Source of the DNA: Rhizoctonia solani
Taxonomy: Eukaryota; Basidiomycota; Agaricomycetes; Cantharellales; Ceratobasidiaceae
Length of the DNA: 64,000 nucleotides
Direction of reading: 5' to 3'
Assembly (NCBI RefSeq): GCF_016906535.1
Contig: NC_057380.1
Coordinates: forward strand, 1,488,001 to 1,552,000
The stretch's first letter is position 1, and each line of letters starts with the position of its first letter. Position numbers and translations under genes: made by a program. The notes below the pieces were generated by a model that saw only the letters and a list, made by a program, of their open reading frames with translations, did no database searches and had not been told where the DNA came from. Shown here one piece after another: positions 1-11,078 of the stretch.

Positions 1-133
1 GTATATGTATACCATGATGGATACTTATCCAATCTCAATGCTACAACAGGTAATTCGTACGAGGCTATTGTATCTCACATGTCGCAGTCTGATTGGCCTC
101 CCAATGCCTCTCCCTCGCTTTGGAAGCTTAAGG
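1..133 (+). CDS. CBM5/12-like small protein, 5'-truncated by window edge
   Basis: The frame open from base 1 reads VYVYHDGYLSNLNATTGN and continues through SDWPPNASPSLWKLKG to a GGTAAG splice donor. It is nearly identical to the exon of the gene at 2735-3072, so this is the end of a second copy of the same gene. The aromatic layout (Y..G..Y, then WPPN..PSLWKL) resembles chitin-binding CBM5/12 modules; that is my pattern recognition, not a search result. The start and first exon lie outside the window. The last short exon could not be placed with confidence, so the true stop is unknown. Confidence 0.55.
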
Positions 134-2734
134 GTAAGCATCTCCTTATCAGTTCAATAATTTGTTTTTCTAAAATAAGTTTGTGCAAGTGTTGATACCA
201 AGAGATTTGGGGGAAATTTGCAAGATCATGTAGCTATTATCTATAATTGATTAATTATGAGGCATTTGACGGCCAGGACAAGAGCAATAGTAATACAAGG
301 GATGGAGAGGTCTGAGTTTGGGTTCATTTTTTTCTTTTTTCTTTTTTGATTTCTTTCTTTGTGTTTTGTTACCTCAATTACACTGAACATATAAAGTTTT
401 GAATGGTGATGGCTTTTCTGAGGTGTGGAATGAAAAGTGGACTACACGTGTGTTGTGTATTGCACTGGGCACTGTAAGGATGAGAGCCTACTATTCTATA
501 GTCGTTTGCTCCAAATGATGGGCAAAGTTTTTACGGCCCTTGTTGTGTTTCTGGATAAGACCATGGATATCCTCCAGCCTGATCCATCTTATTGTGGAGA
601 GTAAACTTGCGCCTAAATTTTGACTTGGCGCTCCCTCGTGCATACAACGCATATATATGCAGGGTTATAAAGGAAAACTAGCTGGGATGGTTGCCAGCAT
701 TGTCTCGTCTACAACGCCCACCTGAGCAACTACTATTCCACTCTCTCCAAGTACGCCGTCTTTGTCGTGTTTGCCCTGTCTCGACTAACCTTTGCGCATA
801 TATTTAGATGGTACATCTTGCTATCAACATCTGGCTTCAACCAAAACAACCAGTATTACCCATTATATCTAAATAAGAGTCCCCTTGGTGCCTCGATGTA
901 AACCATAGATCCTACAATATTGACTTATCGCGGTCAATACGTCTGAACAAGTAAGTCGTAGCATATATGCACTCAATCTGAAGCCCCTCCCCCGGACCGT
1001 CCCTTCTGTCACAGGTAATCTATACCAGTCGCAATCAACAATTGATTTTGCCGCCTAGCAGCTCTTCGCATTGGGGCATTGCCTAATTGGTTTGATAGTG
1101 GGCTGATTCAAGTCTATTTTTTGGAGTATGGGTGGACTTGCGGAGATAGGGTGATATCAGACATTGTTCCGCATGCTGTTCTGTAGTATAGTACAGGATG
1201 ATGGAGGTTTTGTGGTTTGGTCTGGTTTGAATAATGTGAACCTTGAATCTTGGGGCAAATACACATTTGGCTATGATGCGTGCGTTCACTTGCCCGTTGG
1301 TCTGGATAATAACCAGACCTTGCACGAGATTACCATAGATTGTTGTTCTAGTAATACTTGTATCTTGGGGAGTGTATTTTGAGTAATATAGTGCTAATAT
1401 GCGCCGGCTTGACTAACCAGGTTTGCTCTGCAAGCAACCCAGTTTACCCGCCCCTTCGTGGTGCTTGGTGCTCATAATAGTACAATAAATTTGCCCAAAA
1501 AATAAAATCTCCCACTTCTTGTTTCTGACAGGTGGATATAACCAGGTTGGTCATATATAATACATGAAATCATCATATAAAGTATTCATCGATGCGGATT
1601 CGCAACTTGAACCTGCGTTTCTGCAGAACTAGGGTCACAATAATAATGCGATGCGGCGTCTACAACTCATCAGATGGTAATGGGCTCCAGCCAGAGTCAA
1701 AGAAGTGTCGAATCACCTACGGGATCTCTCGCGGTCTCCAAGGTCCGTGAGTACCCCAATATTACTTGGTTCTTCATGCTTTCGATGCTGTGTTGCACGG
1801 AAGGGCGATCCCAAATTCAGCTGGGGTGTCTCCTACCTGTGGTCCATCTTTCCTTCCCCCCCTCTTGTTATCGACAATACTACCTATTTAAATGTACTTC
1901 AATCGTTGAACATCTGGCACCAACTGTGGTTAGGTAAAGTATATGCGCACATCACAGGCATAAAACGTGCTTGTATTCAGTGTTACAATTGGCCCGACTC
2001 TATTTCTGCCTCACCAAGTGGACTACTTGACCCCTAATTTTCTCAAAAGAAACCAAGATCTGGGGTGTATATGAGCCCCCATGGTTAGGTAGTTTAACGC
2101 CTAATGGATCTAAAGCAAAGCTGTTAGCATTTTGTGGTGTACAGACGCTGCATTGCCTCCTTGTCATAGCTCGACGTATCCTTATTTTAGCTGCGGAGTT
2201 TTTCCCATTATGCTATCTTATGGAGAAGAAAGTACAGTGCGGCTCATGGAGCCCTTGAAGTTTTATACATGCGCATTTCAACCACCTGTACCAATCACAA
2301 GAGGTGACACAACACCACCGCTCCTAATATTCCGCAACGTTGTGAAATGGGCGATAGAATATCCCAGTTTTGCGCTCGGAGATGGGCGTTTACTTGAAAC
2401 CAGAAGATTCCCATATGGATTCATTTGTTCTAGCCATTTGACATGTGGGTAGTGGATGTGGGGGTTTTCACCAGCGTTCGTTGTACAAGGGTACCTACCC
2501 TCGATCTACAGCCCAGACTGAGCTGTATGGGAACTATCCTATTGTGAAGAGTGAGCCTACACCCAAGTCCAGCGCCCCTCGCTGTACACAAGATATAGGT
2601 ATATAAGAGGGGGTGTCTTGGTTGACTAGTCACATACGTCCCGTTCAAAACATCTGCTCACTAGCTACTACTTGCACCAAAGTATGTCGGTCTGATTACG
2701 TTGAACGTTGAACTGAACTAACACCATTACGTAG
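134..2734. other. Long gene-poor stretch between the two CBM-like copies
   Basis: No convincing gene. Around 640-810 the layout resembles the leader of the downstream CBM-like gene: a TATA-like stretch (653-675), a likely leader intron, then an acceptor immediately followed by ATGGTACAT at 808. The CBM exon does not follow, so this may be a relic of a third copy. Open frames at 1164-1382, 1674-2037 and 2132-2452 have no recognisable domain and look like chance ORFs. A TATA-like tatataag at about 2598 precedes the gene at 2735. Confidence 0.4.
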
Positions 2735-3072
2735 ATGGTACATTGGACCTGGGCTCTCAACATGTTCTACCAAGTCACTGACCTTTCTATTCCAGTCAAC
2801 CCTGTTAACTCCTTGGGCGGCCAATACATACTACAGCGTCGGTACCGTTGTTTATTACGGGGGTACGCCTCTGTATATATACCACGATGGATACTTACCC
2901 GAGCTCAATGCTACAACAGGTAATTCGTACGAGGCTATCGCATCTCACATGTCGCAGTCTGATTGGCCTCCCAATGCCTCTCCCTCGCTTTGGAAGCTTA
3001 AGGGTAAGTATCTCCTCGGCAACTCAATAGTTCATTTTCTAAAATAAATTAGTACGAGTGTTAATCGCATAG
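2735..3072 (+). CDS. CBM5/12-like small carbohydrate-binding protein
   Basis: Proposed model: ATG at 2735-2737, a 58-base intron (2738-2795, GTACAT...TTCCAG), main exon 2796-3003, intron 3004-3052 and a short last exon ending in TAG at 3070-3072; about 76 residues. The main exon encodes LLTPWAANTYYSVGTVVYYG, then GTPLYIYHDGYLPELN and WPPNASPSLWKLKG. The order W, YY.VG..V.Y.G, Y, WPPN, LW resembles the CBM5/12 chitin-binding fold (established family). No signal peptide is visible, so it may act inside the cell or leave by another route. The second exon of a duplicate lies at 1-133. The tiny first coding exon is the weakest part of the model; an apparent leader intron ends just before the ATG. 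Confidence 0.6.
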
Positions 3073-4148
3073 TATGGCTAGGGGTGGCCAAGCCCTAAGG
3101 TATTATGATAATAATGAGGCGCACAACTTCTTGATAGTTTTGATTTGAATACATGAATAAAGTTGAATTCAGACATAAATCTGGAATGAGCTATGCTTCC
3201 GTCGACTTGCGGCAATAAGGCAGTGCGGCGCTCTTAGAGTATCATTTATGCGTAGCTTCTCACTATTTTGTAGCAGGAAAACATCGTATTGTCATTTATA
3301 CTGCTGTATAAAACCGATATGTGAGTGTAATACGATCGCATTCTCGATTGGACCGCTCCCTGAATCCCCAAGGTTCGTACAATCTACCCACGAACCTTGG
3401 AATAATCGACCTATTAGGTAAGTCACTGGCTCGGCTCTGAATTTAATTAGGCTTATGGTTCGCTCTAAATAGTATTCCGGACAACGAATAGACCCAGAAA
3501 ACCAAAGGCATGCGGAGTCGGACCAAGCTCTGGTTCCGAGCGGGTTCCTACCTGGGCGTTTATGCCTTGTTTACCCCTAATATCGTTGCCGTGCGTACCA
3601 GCTTTGACTTCCAGGCATTTCTAGCGTAAAAAGCTCTTCTGTGACCCTGATGAATCTTCAACCCGAGTTGTAGAGACTCTTTGCGTATTGGCCGAGAGCG
3701 ACCTTGTCAATCACAATCACATGCTTATGCATGCAGCTGCGCCCCTGACGAGAATCAGATGGGGCTTATTTGTCCGGTGCTAACAAGGTGAGAGCCATAG
3801 TGCTATTGCAAGCGATGGCGAGCTTGGTTTACGTGTGCAGTGTGTCTCCAGTCGCACTTTTGCCTGCTCTAGTTGTGATAAGCAAATAATGATCGAATTA
3901 CTTTTATCAACTATAGCTCTAATCTCCGAGACAAAAGGCACAAAATAACCCACACATGCATTTGCCAGTACCAAGGACACATACAAACAATCCCTCTTAC
4001 AAGTACATCCGTAAGACTAGGAACGATCACATGTTATACAGCGCAAGACCAGCCAAGACAAGGAGTGGAATGGGAAAATATGAACAAGGAAGATATATTT
4101 GTACAGTTGAAAAGGGATTCAAATAAAGGGTATTGGCCTGTAGATAGC
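3073..4148. other. Intergenic, with one perfect hairpin
   Basis: No gene seen. It holds a perfect 11-base inverted repeat (3368-3378 and 3390-3400). The ORF 3780-3986 on the minus strand shows no domain. Confidence 0.5.
3368..3400. repeat. Perfect inverted repeat, 11-base arms
   Basis: CCAAGGTTCGT at 3368-3378 and ACGAACCTTGG at 3390-3400 are exact reverse complements separated by 11 bases. It lies in a gene-free stretch. Function unknown. Confidence 0.85.
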
Positions 4149-4975
4149 CTAATATTGGCCAGGGTACCCGCCTTGGTTGGGCGGGAACTGGTTAGGCGGT
4201 GCGCCGTAGCCAGCAGGACCTTGATTGAAGCCTAGGGAATTCCAATTAGCCGGACCGTTGCGTGGCGCCGATTGTGACTTACCTCCAAAACCGGCATTTC
4301 CTTGGGGAGGCTGGTATCCGCCAAATCCAGCACCGCCATACGGAGCTGCACCGTCGTTAGCCCAGATGCTAGAGAGCATAGAGGGGAACTTGCCTCCGCC
4401 ACCACCGTATCCGCTCCCTGGAAGCCTGGGTATCCACCTCCAAATCCAGGCTGCGGAGGATACATGGCCCCAGGTCCGCCTGGGCCACCTGCTCCCCCGC
4501 TCCCACGAGCGTTGGCAAGATTGACTTTAATTTGGCGCCCATCGAGGTCAATTCCGTTGGCGCTGGAACGAAATGAAAAAGTAAATTGAGCTCAAGTGTG
4601 GGATAAGAACATGATAGGACATACGTAGCAATAGCACCAGTAGCCTCGTCCTGGGTAGCTAGGTCACAAAGCCGAATCCGCGGGAACGACCGGTCTCGCG
4701 GTCGCGCATGACGATACTCTACAAAGATATGTGTCAAGATGTGATCGGCAGGATCAGAAGACCGACGCACGTCGAGGACATTGCCATATTGACTGAAAAC
4801 CTGATCCAATCTCGATTAGTCGGATTGAGCCTATGTTTGGGAGCGGAGACTTACGTTTCGCAGCGTATCATCATTGGTGTTCCACGAGAGATTGCCTGGA
4901 ACGGTCTGGGTCAGCAAGGGGCCGCCACGTTCATGTGGCACGGAACTGACCGACATAGATTTTAGCACCGTTCAT
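4149..4975 (-). pseudogene. Glycine-rich RRM RNA-binding protein, frame broken twice
   Basis: One N-terminal RRM followed by a Gly/Pro/Asn-rich tail, the layout of small glycine-rich RNA-binding proteins. Start ATG 4975-4973 (MNGAKIYVG), spliced to [13 protein letters not shown] (RNP2), then [29 protein letters not shown] (RNP1), TQDEATGAIA, NGIDLDGRQIKVNLANA and a tail ending in NQGGYPGQY. The frame does not hold. At about 4661-4663 one base is missing between GFGFVT and TQDEATG, leaving an in-frame TAG. At about 4413-4416 one base is missing in a GGG/CCC run between GGYPGFQG and the SGYGGGGGKFPS continuation. Introns are about 55 bases. The intact neighbour at 5379-6193 has the same exon plan, so this is a tandem duplicate. 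The breaks could be real decay or sequencing indels; the well-kept codons on both sides favour error. Confidence 0.75.
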
Positions 4976-5378
4976 AGTTATATGCACACAGAGAAAGAAG
5001 TATATAGAGATAAAGCCGAAACGATGAGATCAGAGAGACTGCAGAACTCAGAACTCGGAAAACAAAACCCAAGACAAGACAGCTGGTGGTTGAGTTGGAG
5101 TGGGATTCCGGCAACCACACCTGCGCTTCTAATAGGCCGATCCCTCTTCGATTGCGCACGGACCAGGCAATTCCAACATTCCAGGCGCCAATATATAATT
5201 TTATAAAATCCCACACCAAAAGATATAAGATATCAACTCGGATTATTCACGATTCAGAGGGCCAGAATGTACTGTTACACTATGGTTACACATAAATCAC
5301 AACAAAGGCGCACGCAGACACACGACTCGGGATTCACAAAACCAAAGACACACTGGACCTGCTCGAGGGCATGCAGAT
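4976..5378. other. Spacer between the two RRM genes
   Basis: Upstream region of the 4149-4975 gene and 3' flank of the next one. The open frames here (4962-5219 minus, 5086-5295 plus) show no domain. Nothing else seen. Confidence 0.5.
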
Positions 5379-6193
5379 TTAGTATCCGCCTCCGTAGCCA
5401 CCTTGCTGGCCATAGCCTATGTAATCCGTGACACTTGTCAATACAGATTCCTTATCTGGGTGCAATCTCACTTACCCTGTTGGTAGCCTCCGCCGCCGTA
5501 GCCACCCTGCTGGTAGCCTCCACCACCTTGGTATCCTCCACCGCCATAGCCACCACCTTGCTGGTAGCCTCCGCCGCCTTGGTAGCCTCCTCCGCCTTGA
5601 TATCCTCCACCTCCACCTCCGCCGCCGCCAGTGCGCTGGTTGGCACTGTTAACCTTGATGCGACGACCATCGAGCTCCTGCTCGTTCATGCTGCGAACAA
5701 TGTCAGCCTTTGCAAATGATCTACATCGGGTTTAGCCTACGAGTTGATGGCATTCTGAGCCTCCTGTTCATTCGAGTACGTGACGAATCCAAAGCCACGG
5801 GAGCGACCAGTCTCACGGTCACGCATCACAATCGACTGCATCACGATCAGTCTACCGTATCAATATGCAAACCACCTGCAAGGAAACGTACATCAAGAAC
5901 TTGGCCATACTGCCCGAATGCCTAACTCATCAATTTAGCAAACAAAAAACAGCAAGATCACACGAAACCACGAACTTCACGCAAGGTATCATCATTGGTG
6001 TTCCACGACAAGTTACCTACATGCACATTCCAATCCAAACGAATTCGAACGAGAGGCAAAAAGGCAAACAGAGTCAGGAGGCACAACACAAAACGCATAC
6101 ACGGAAACGACGGAACGGCCACTCGGACACCCCACACGCAGGCAAATGATTAATGAGAACGCAATACTAACCAACGTAGATCTTGGCTGACAT
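5379..6193 (-). CDS. Glycine-rich RRM RNA-binding protein
   Basis: Small nuclear/cytoplasmic RNA-binding protein of the glycine-rich RRM type (stress-responsive RNA chaperones in other organisms). ATG at 6193-6191 gives MSAKIYVG, spliced to [13 protein letters not shown] (RNP2), [30 protein letters not shown] (RNP1), [30 protein letters not shown], then repeated [12 protein letters not shown] blocks and a last exon [12 protein letters not shown] ending at TAA 5381-5379. At least five introns, mostly short, one inside the glycine-rich tail. The frame is intact throughout, unlike its tandem duplicate at 4149-4975. The RRM is about 80 residues and the tail about 60. Identity at family level is secure; the specific RNA target is unknown. 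Confidence 0.9.
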
Positions 6194-7956
6194 GACTTTG
6201 TATATATATTTTTTGGTTGAAAGTCTGTAAGGGGGTGGTGTTGTGGTGTAGGTTGAACGTCCAGGATGGTGCAATTTTATACTCGACGAATGCACGGACC
6301 AGCACGTGCCCAACAAGTACGAATACGCCACACGCTATCGCATCCGGATCTGTGCATGAATACATTCCGTGCCCCCCTCCCCCACTACGGCCTTGCCATG
6401 CATGGTCGGTCGGCTATATGAATTCATTAAGCTTCTGCGCTCACTGTATGCGCTTGAACTGCGGGGAGGTCTCGCCCCTCTAGTCCGCGTGCCTTGATCC
6501 ACTCGCGCATGTTTCCCGAAATTGGAGAGCCGTTCTCCTTCCTCCCAGGCTTGTCTAGAATCCTGCGGTTGCGCTCTATGTGCTCAATCCACCACGTAGG
6601 CGGGACCTCGCAACGCCCCATCATCTGAATATTCCGTAGATCTCAAGCCAAGAACCCGGCCCGGATCCGTTCTATCCGACCCTCACAACCGATGTGGTGG
6701 CTGGATCTAAATCTGCCACGACAGCCAGATTCGATCGTACAGACAGCTCAGATCTATCGGTGCCCCCTAAAGTAATAGGCCGTTGTGGATAATTTGAAAG
6801 TAAATTGATCGGGAGTTGTGGGGAGGTGGGGCGTAACTTAATTTTTTGAAAATATAAACTGGTTCCAAATTAATTTACGAGTTAGTTTTATCTGTAGTTT
6901 TGGGCACATCGAATCCATAGATGGACTGACTAGAGAGATTTGTAAACTGAATGCCACGTATTGGTACATACGATCGAATGCCAACACGTAAAGCTACTGC
7001 AATCACCACGCACCCAAGAACTACAGGATCTTCACCTTTGCTAAGACAAAACAGGCCTTTCTCTAACTTTGATTTCGCCCTGAGTCCGATCGTCAAAATA
7101 TCTCTCGTAAAGACATCGCATTCGGTCCCGAGAGCTTGACCGGGACGGGAGCCACATCGACGATGTCTGGTGGCGAGTGGCCAGTCTTGCGCTGGCGGCG
7201 GTGGTCACGACAAAATGACTAGCAAATATCTTTCATTATTAAAGATCCTCGTAAAAACTAATTATCTCAAGGCCAAGTTAATTATTTAAAATAAATTGGT
7301 AGTATGCAAAATCAGATGGTGGTCCGGGGGCTCGGCAAGACTTTAGAACCCGGGGCCGTTTCACCCACCTAACTCGGACATTGAGTTAGTTATCGGTGAA
7401 CACGCGCACCAAGAGGCAATCACCATGCACCAAGAAGAACTCATCAACTGAAATCAAGCAGCCTATTTCCCCGCAGTATTGACTTCTTTATAGAATTTGC
7501 ACATACGATCTGGACGTATAGTTGTTCGGAATAACACTTTTAGATGATATTCTGTACTCCGCTGAGAGCATTAGGGAGATGCAAGCCGAATGAATTCCGC
7601 TCCCATTTTATGAATCGTACCGGACTTCGATAGGCCCTTCAGGAATTTAAACTGGAACGACGCCGGTATCTGGCCAGCGCGAACATATCCCCCCTATTAT
7701 CACTGGATTCTACCAGGCATTGAATCATGAAAATCTACTGTGGGGCGCAGTAGTCATTCCTTTTCTCACAAGGCCCGAAATACGGGGTTGGCATGTGCAG
7801 TGATACATCGAGGCTTTGGGTTTCGGCTAGCTGTGTCTGAAAATGGATGTATACTTTGCTGTTTGGATCGTTCTATAACATTCTAGTCCGAGTTAAGATG
7901 AAAAGAAGAAACCAGATTCGTCCCCCCCTCCAACGAAAATCCCCTCAGCATCTTTC
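6194..7956. other. Intergenic, upstream of the RRM gene
   Basis: Contains the promoter side of the RRM gene and one small candidate ORF (6427-6624). The remainder (6625-7956) shows no gene or repeat that I can support. Confidence 0.45.
6427..6624 (-). CDS. Possible 65-residue protein, unknown
   Basis: An uninterrupted ORF starting with two ATGs (MMGRCEVPPTWWIEHIERNR) and rich in charged residues, ending in TAG-free sequence up to its stop at 6427. The composition (WWIEHIERNRR, REWIKARGLEGRDL) looks more protein-like than neighbouring random ORFs. No domain recognised. It sits about 230 bases upstream of the RRM gene on the same strand and could also be a separate single-exon gene or chance. 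Confidence 0.3.
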   Translation of the reverse strand: MMGRCEVPPTWWIEHIERNRRILDKPGRKENGSPISGNMREWIKARGLEGRDLPAVQAHTVSAEA

Positions 7957-9879
7957 TTAAACTGGTGATACTACAACTCTGGTCCCGTCCTTGGATGACA
8001 ATCCGGATTCCAGGTTTATGGACGATGTACGACCACTAGCTATCCCATCAGCGCTGGGTTTATGGTAGTTCAAGGTTGTAAATGGCTCTTCACTCGCTCT
8101 ACGCGATCTGTTTTGACGGCGATACCAGAAAAAGACTACAGATTGCTTTATTTCGGACATAAAGTCGCCTGTTGAAAATGGTCCGTCAGCGTCAGAACGG
8201 AAAATCCAACGGTGATTTATAGCAGATTCCGTACCGAAGTTCACACTATCGAGAATCGCTTGCGCAATCGTCCCCCTTGGTTTTGCATCATTGGAATGTT
8301 CCGACGCAGAAAACGCCGACTATGGTGCAATTGTCAATATGCCTGTATTCAACCGCTGACGATATAGTGCGCGATGTGGCTTACCAACATGGCTGCGGCA
8401 GCTCCCGCCATTTCAATCGACAACAAAAAGGCATTGAGGCTGTCAGCAACTTCGGCAGCTGGAAAATTCTCGCTAGGTTTGATCTTATCAGATGTACGAA
8501 GGAGTCTGAACTAAGGTATTCACGTGTGCAATTTAGATACGCATAACTAACTGTAATGGGTTTGGGACAAACTCACTACAAACTCCTGGATGACGGTGAG
8601 AGCTACGATTCCTTTAATAATCAAGAACTTTAGCAGCGGCCGGTGCCCTTCAATTTCTTTTCTGGTGAGGTTATAAAACAGAAGCTGCGATAAATAGTGA
8701 GAAAATACAGATGGCTGAGGGTGAGCTGGCTCACCAGGCCGTACATAGCGGTCCTATCCAAGATTGTATCAGTAATTATGATTGATTTGTTCAAGCCATT
8801 CACATACATCATACTCAAGAGATCGATTATGGTCAGCCAGAGGTTGGGATATTTAGGATTCATTTTCGATGGACACAGTACGCCCAGAGCGTGTAATGTA
8901 ATCGATATAACCGAGACAATCGGCCTAATTATAATGAATTGAAGCACAAGCCACTGTAGATTAGAGCGAGTGTCAACCAGAGGCTTTCTATAAGACAAGA
9001 AGAGAGAACAAACTTTGACCATGTGTATAAAGTATGATTTAGTCGGTCTGTAACGGAAACAGCACCACTGTGAACGTATGAGCTGCATGTCATGCCTATG
9101 TGTCGTTCTAAGTTACCCACAGGAGCAGGCAACCTAGCCTTGTCTTTCTTCACTAATGCTTCCTCAAGCGAATTGGTTGCAGCGGCATTCGAGACATATT
9201 CAATCATAAGATACCTATAACAACACGCTTCACAACCCGATCGGAGTACAAAAGAATGTCACACTTACAAGAAAGCAGCTAGTGCAAAAACCTCGTAGAC
9301 TGGATTGTAATGAGCATTGTACAATAGTGTGAGCCTAGCGGGGCTCACCAACGTAGATCAGGGACAAATACCTAAAAATGGAGATTAGAAATAAGTTCTA
9401 GCTAGATGTACGGCAGGTACTCACACATATTGATGAATAAAACGATAAGCCAGCCAATTAACGACTCCATAAACGAAAGGCATGTACAGTATCCGCTGAT
9501 AGACTGTGAGCGCTCCAACCCCAGGAACTACACAAAAAGACTCACGATTTGACGCTGTTCTTTTGGCGCACGATAGTTTCTGTTACAGTCAAAGTCAATT
9601 TGGCCAATGTTTCTAGTTTTGTAAAACTGTGCCACACAAACCTAGCATGTCGGGCGACGCTTATGAAAGTTATGGCCGATATCTATGATAAAATTGGAAT
9701 CTATTCTGCACCATACAACGAGAGAAACTCACGATTATGACAAATATTCCCGAAGTGATCCAACCAGGTCGTCTAGTGTACCAAGGATTCCCCTACCAAC
9801 GTGTAAGGCGCTCGATTACCAGTCATAGCGACTCTCTCACCTGCCCAACTGTGGCGCTGGCCTCACAAGTGTTTGTCAT
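7957..9879 (-). CDS. TMEM184 / organic solute transporter Ost-alpha family membrane protein
   Basis: Multi-span membrane protein of the DUF300 family. ATG 9879-9877 gives MTNTCEASATVGQ; later exons encode GWITSGIFVII, the hallmark HARNYRAPKEQRQI, then YQRILYMPFVYGVVNWLAYR, VYEVFALAAFLYLMIEYVS, WCCFRYRPTKSYFIHMVK, IIIRPIVSVISITLHALGVL, MYGLVSQLTLSHLYFLTI, RPLLKFLIIKGIVALTVIQE and NFPAAEVADSLNAFLLSIEM. The C-terminus (EPFTTLNYHKPSADG... to the stop at 7957) is hydrophilic. About ten short introns. All segments are in the expected order and in frame. In animals and yeast relatives the family is linked to bile-acid/solute export or to vacuolar and endosomal membranes; substrate here is unknown. 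Identification is by conserved motifs only. Confidence 0.87.
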
Positions 9880-11078
9880 GCCAGAATTGAAGTACTAGGA
9901 TAAGAAGTGGGAAACAATATGGATAGCCTGATAAGGTAGGTAGGAAATGAAGATATGGTAGTCTCTTGGATAGCTTGGTGAGTGTTGTGCACATATTCAG
10001 AGTATATATATACGAGGAGAACGTAATGCCAATGAGTAGGACCTTGGTTACGAACACCAAATCTTCGTCCACAATCGCCTTAGCTGTGCTTGGGGACTCA
10101 GTTATTACATGTACTATACTGCATAATCCCGCGCATATAGGAGTGGTTTCGTATTCTGAGATGCTACGCGTAACGCGCAATGGGCCCCGGACATTGTCTA
10201 TGGGACTTGACACCATGTATTTTGCAAATAAAATGTTACTTCCTATTGCAAAACCGGGCCCCATTGGGATATCTGCAATGAGTTCTTGGCATATGTTCGC
10301 CGCAACGTGCCGACATCGCCCTTCCGGCACGCTGCAGGTTTGTAATTATCCAGGCCGGGCCCAACCACAATTTGCTATACATGCAACACTCGCTGCCAGT
10401 ACCACGAAAAACCACTATTGCCTACGAATTCTCCCTACAACCAAAATTACAATTCATAAAAATGTTTTTGTGCATTTATCGGCGTTGAGGTAGCCACACA
10501 GAGATTATTTTAAACACCAAAGCATGACAAAAATACTTATGTCTCGTAGGTAATTTTTTGGGGCCTGCAAGGATTCAAAGGTAACCGGAGGATAAACGGG
10601 TCGTGGACTCTACAATTGTGCAAGCAGGGGCTGAGCAGTCCTACATGCGTCACACCTCTGTTATAACTGATAAGAATACCTGATATTCACTATACTTGGA
10701 ATGCACATGATCAAATGCCTTGTATCTAATTGGGTATTGCCGTCAATTTGCCTCGGAAGAAACTCCGCCCAAGCAAAGCTAACTTGTGAATATGTGGACC
10801 ATTAGTACGAAATGAGTATAAACTAACCCGAATAACATAGTCGCTGATATACAATTAATGAAGACGCATGTGTTGAATGAAAGATATTTGTGGGGAAAAT
10901 GAGATGTCCGCGAGCATAGAGAGTAATTCTTGGAAAAAGGTTAGGCCGCACAGGCGGGGGGTTATGGTGGTGATGAGTCACTTAAAGGCGGCGTTTAAAA
11001 ACTAGAGGGAGTCTGGCTGGAACCAGAGTGATAGTTTGGATAGGATCAAGAAGACGAGCCTCACGTTCCTAGGTCAAG
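9880..11078. other. Intergenic with overlapping open frames on both strands
   Basis: Between the TMEM184 start and the P450 stop. The stretch 9966-10493 is open on the plus strand for 175 codons, and 9880-10330 is open on the minus strand. The minus frame begins at a GTG rather than an ATG. Neither shows a domain I recognise. 10494-11078 holds nothing visible. Confidence 0.4.
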
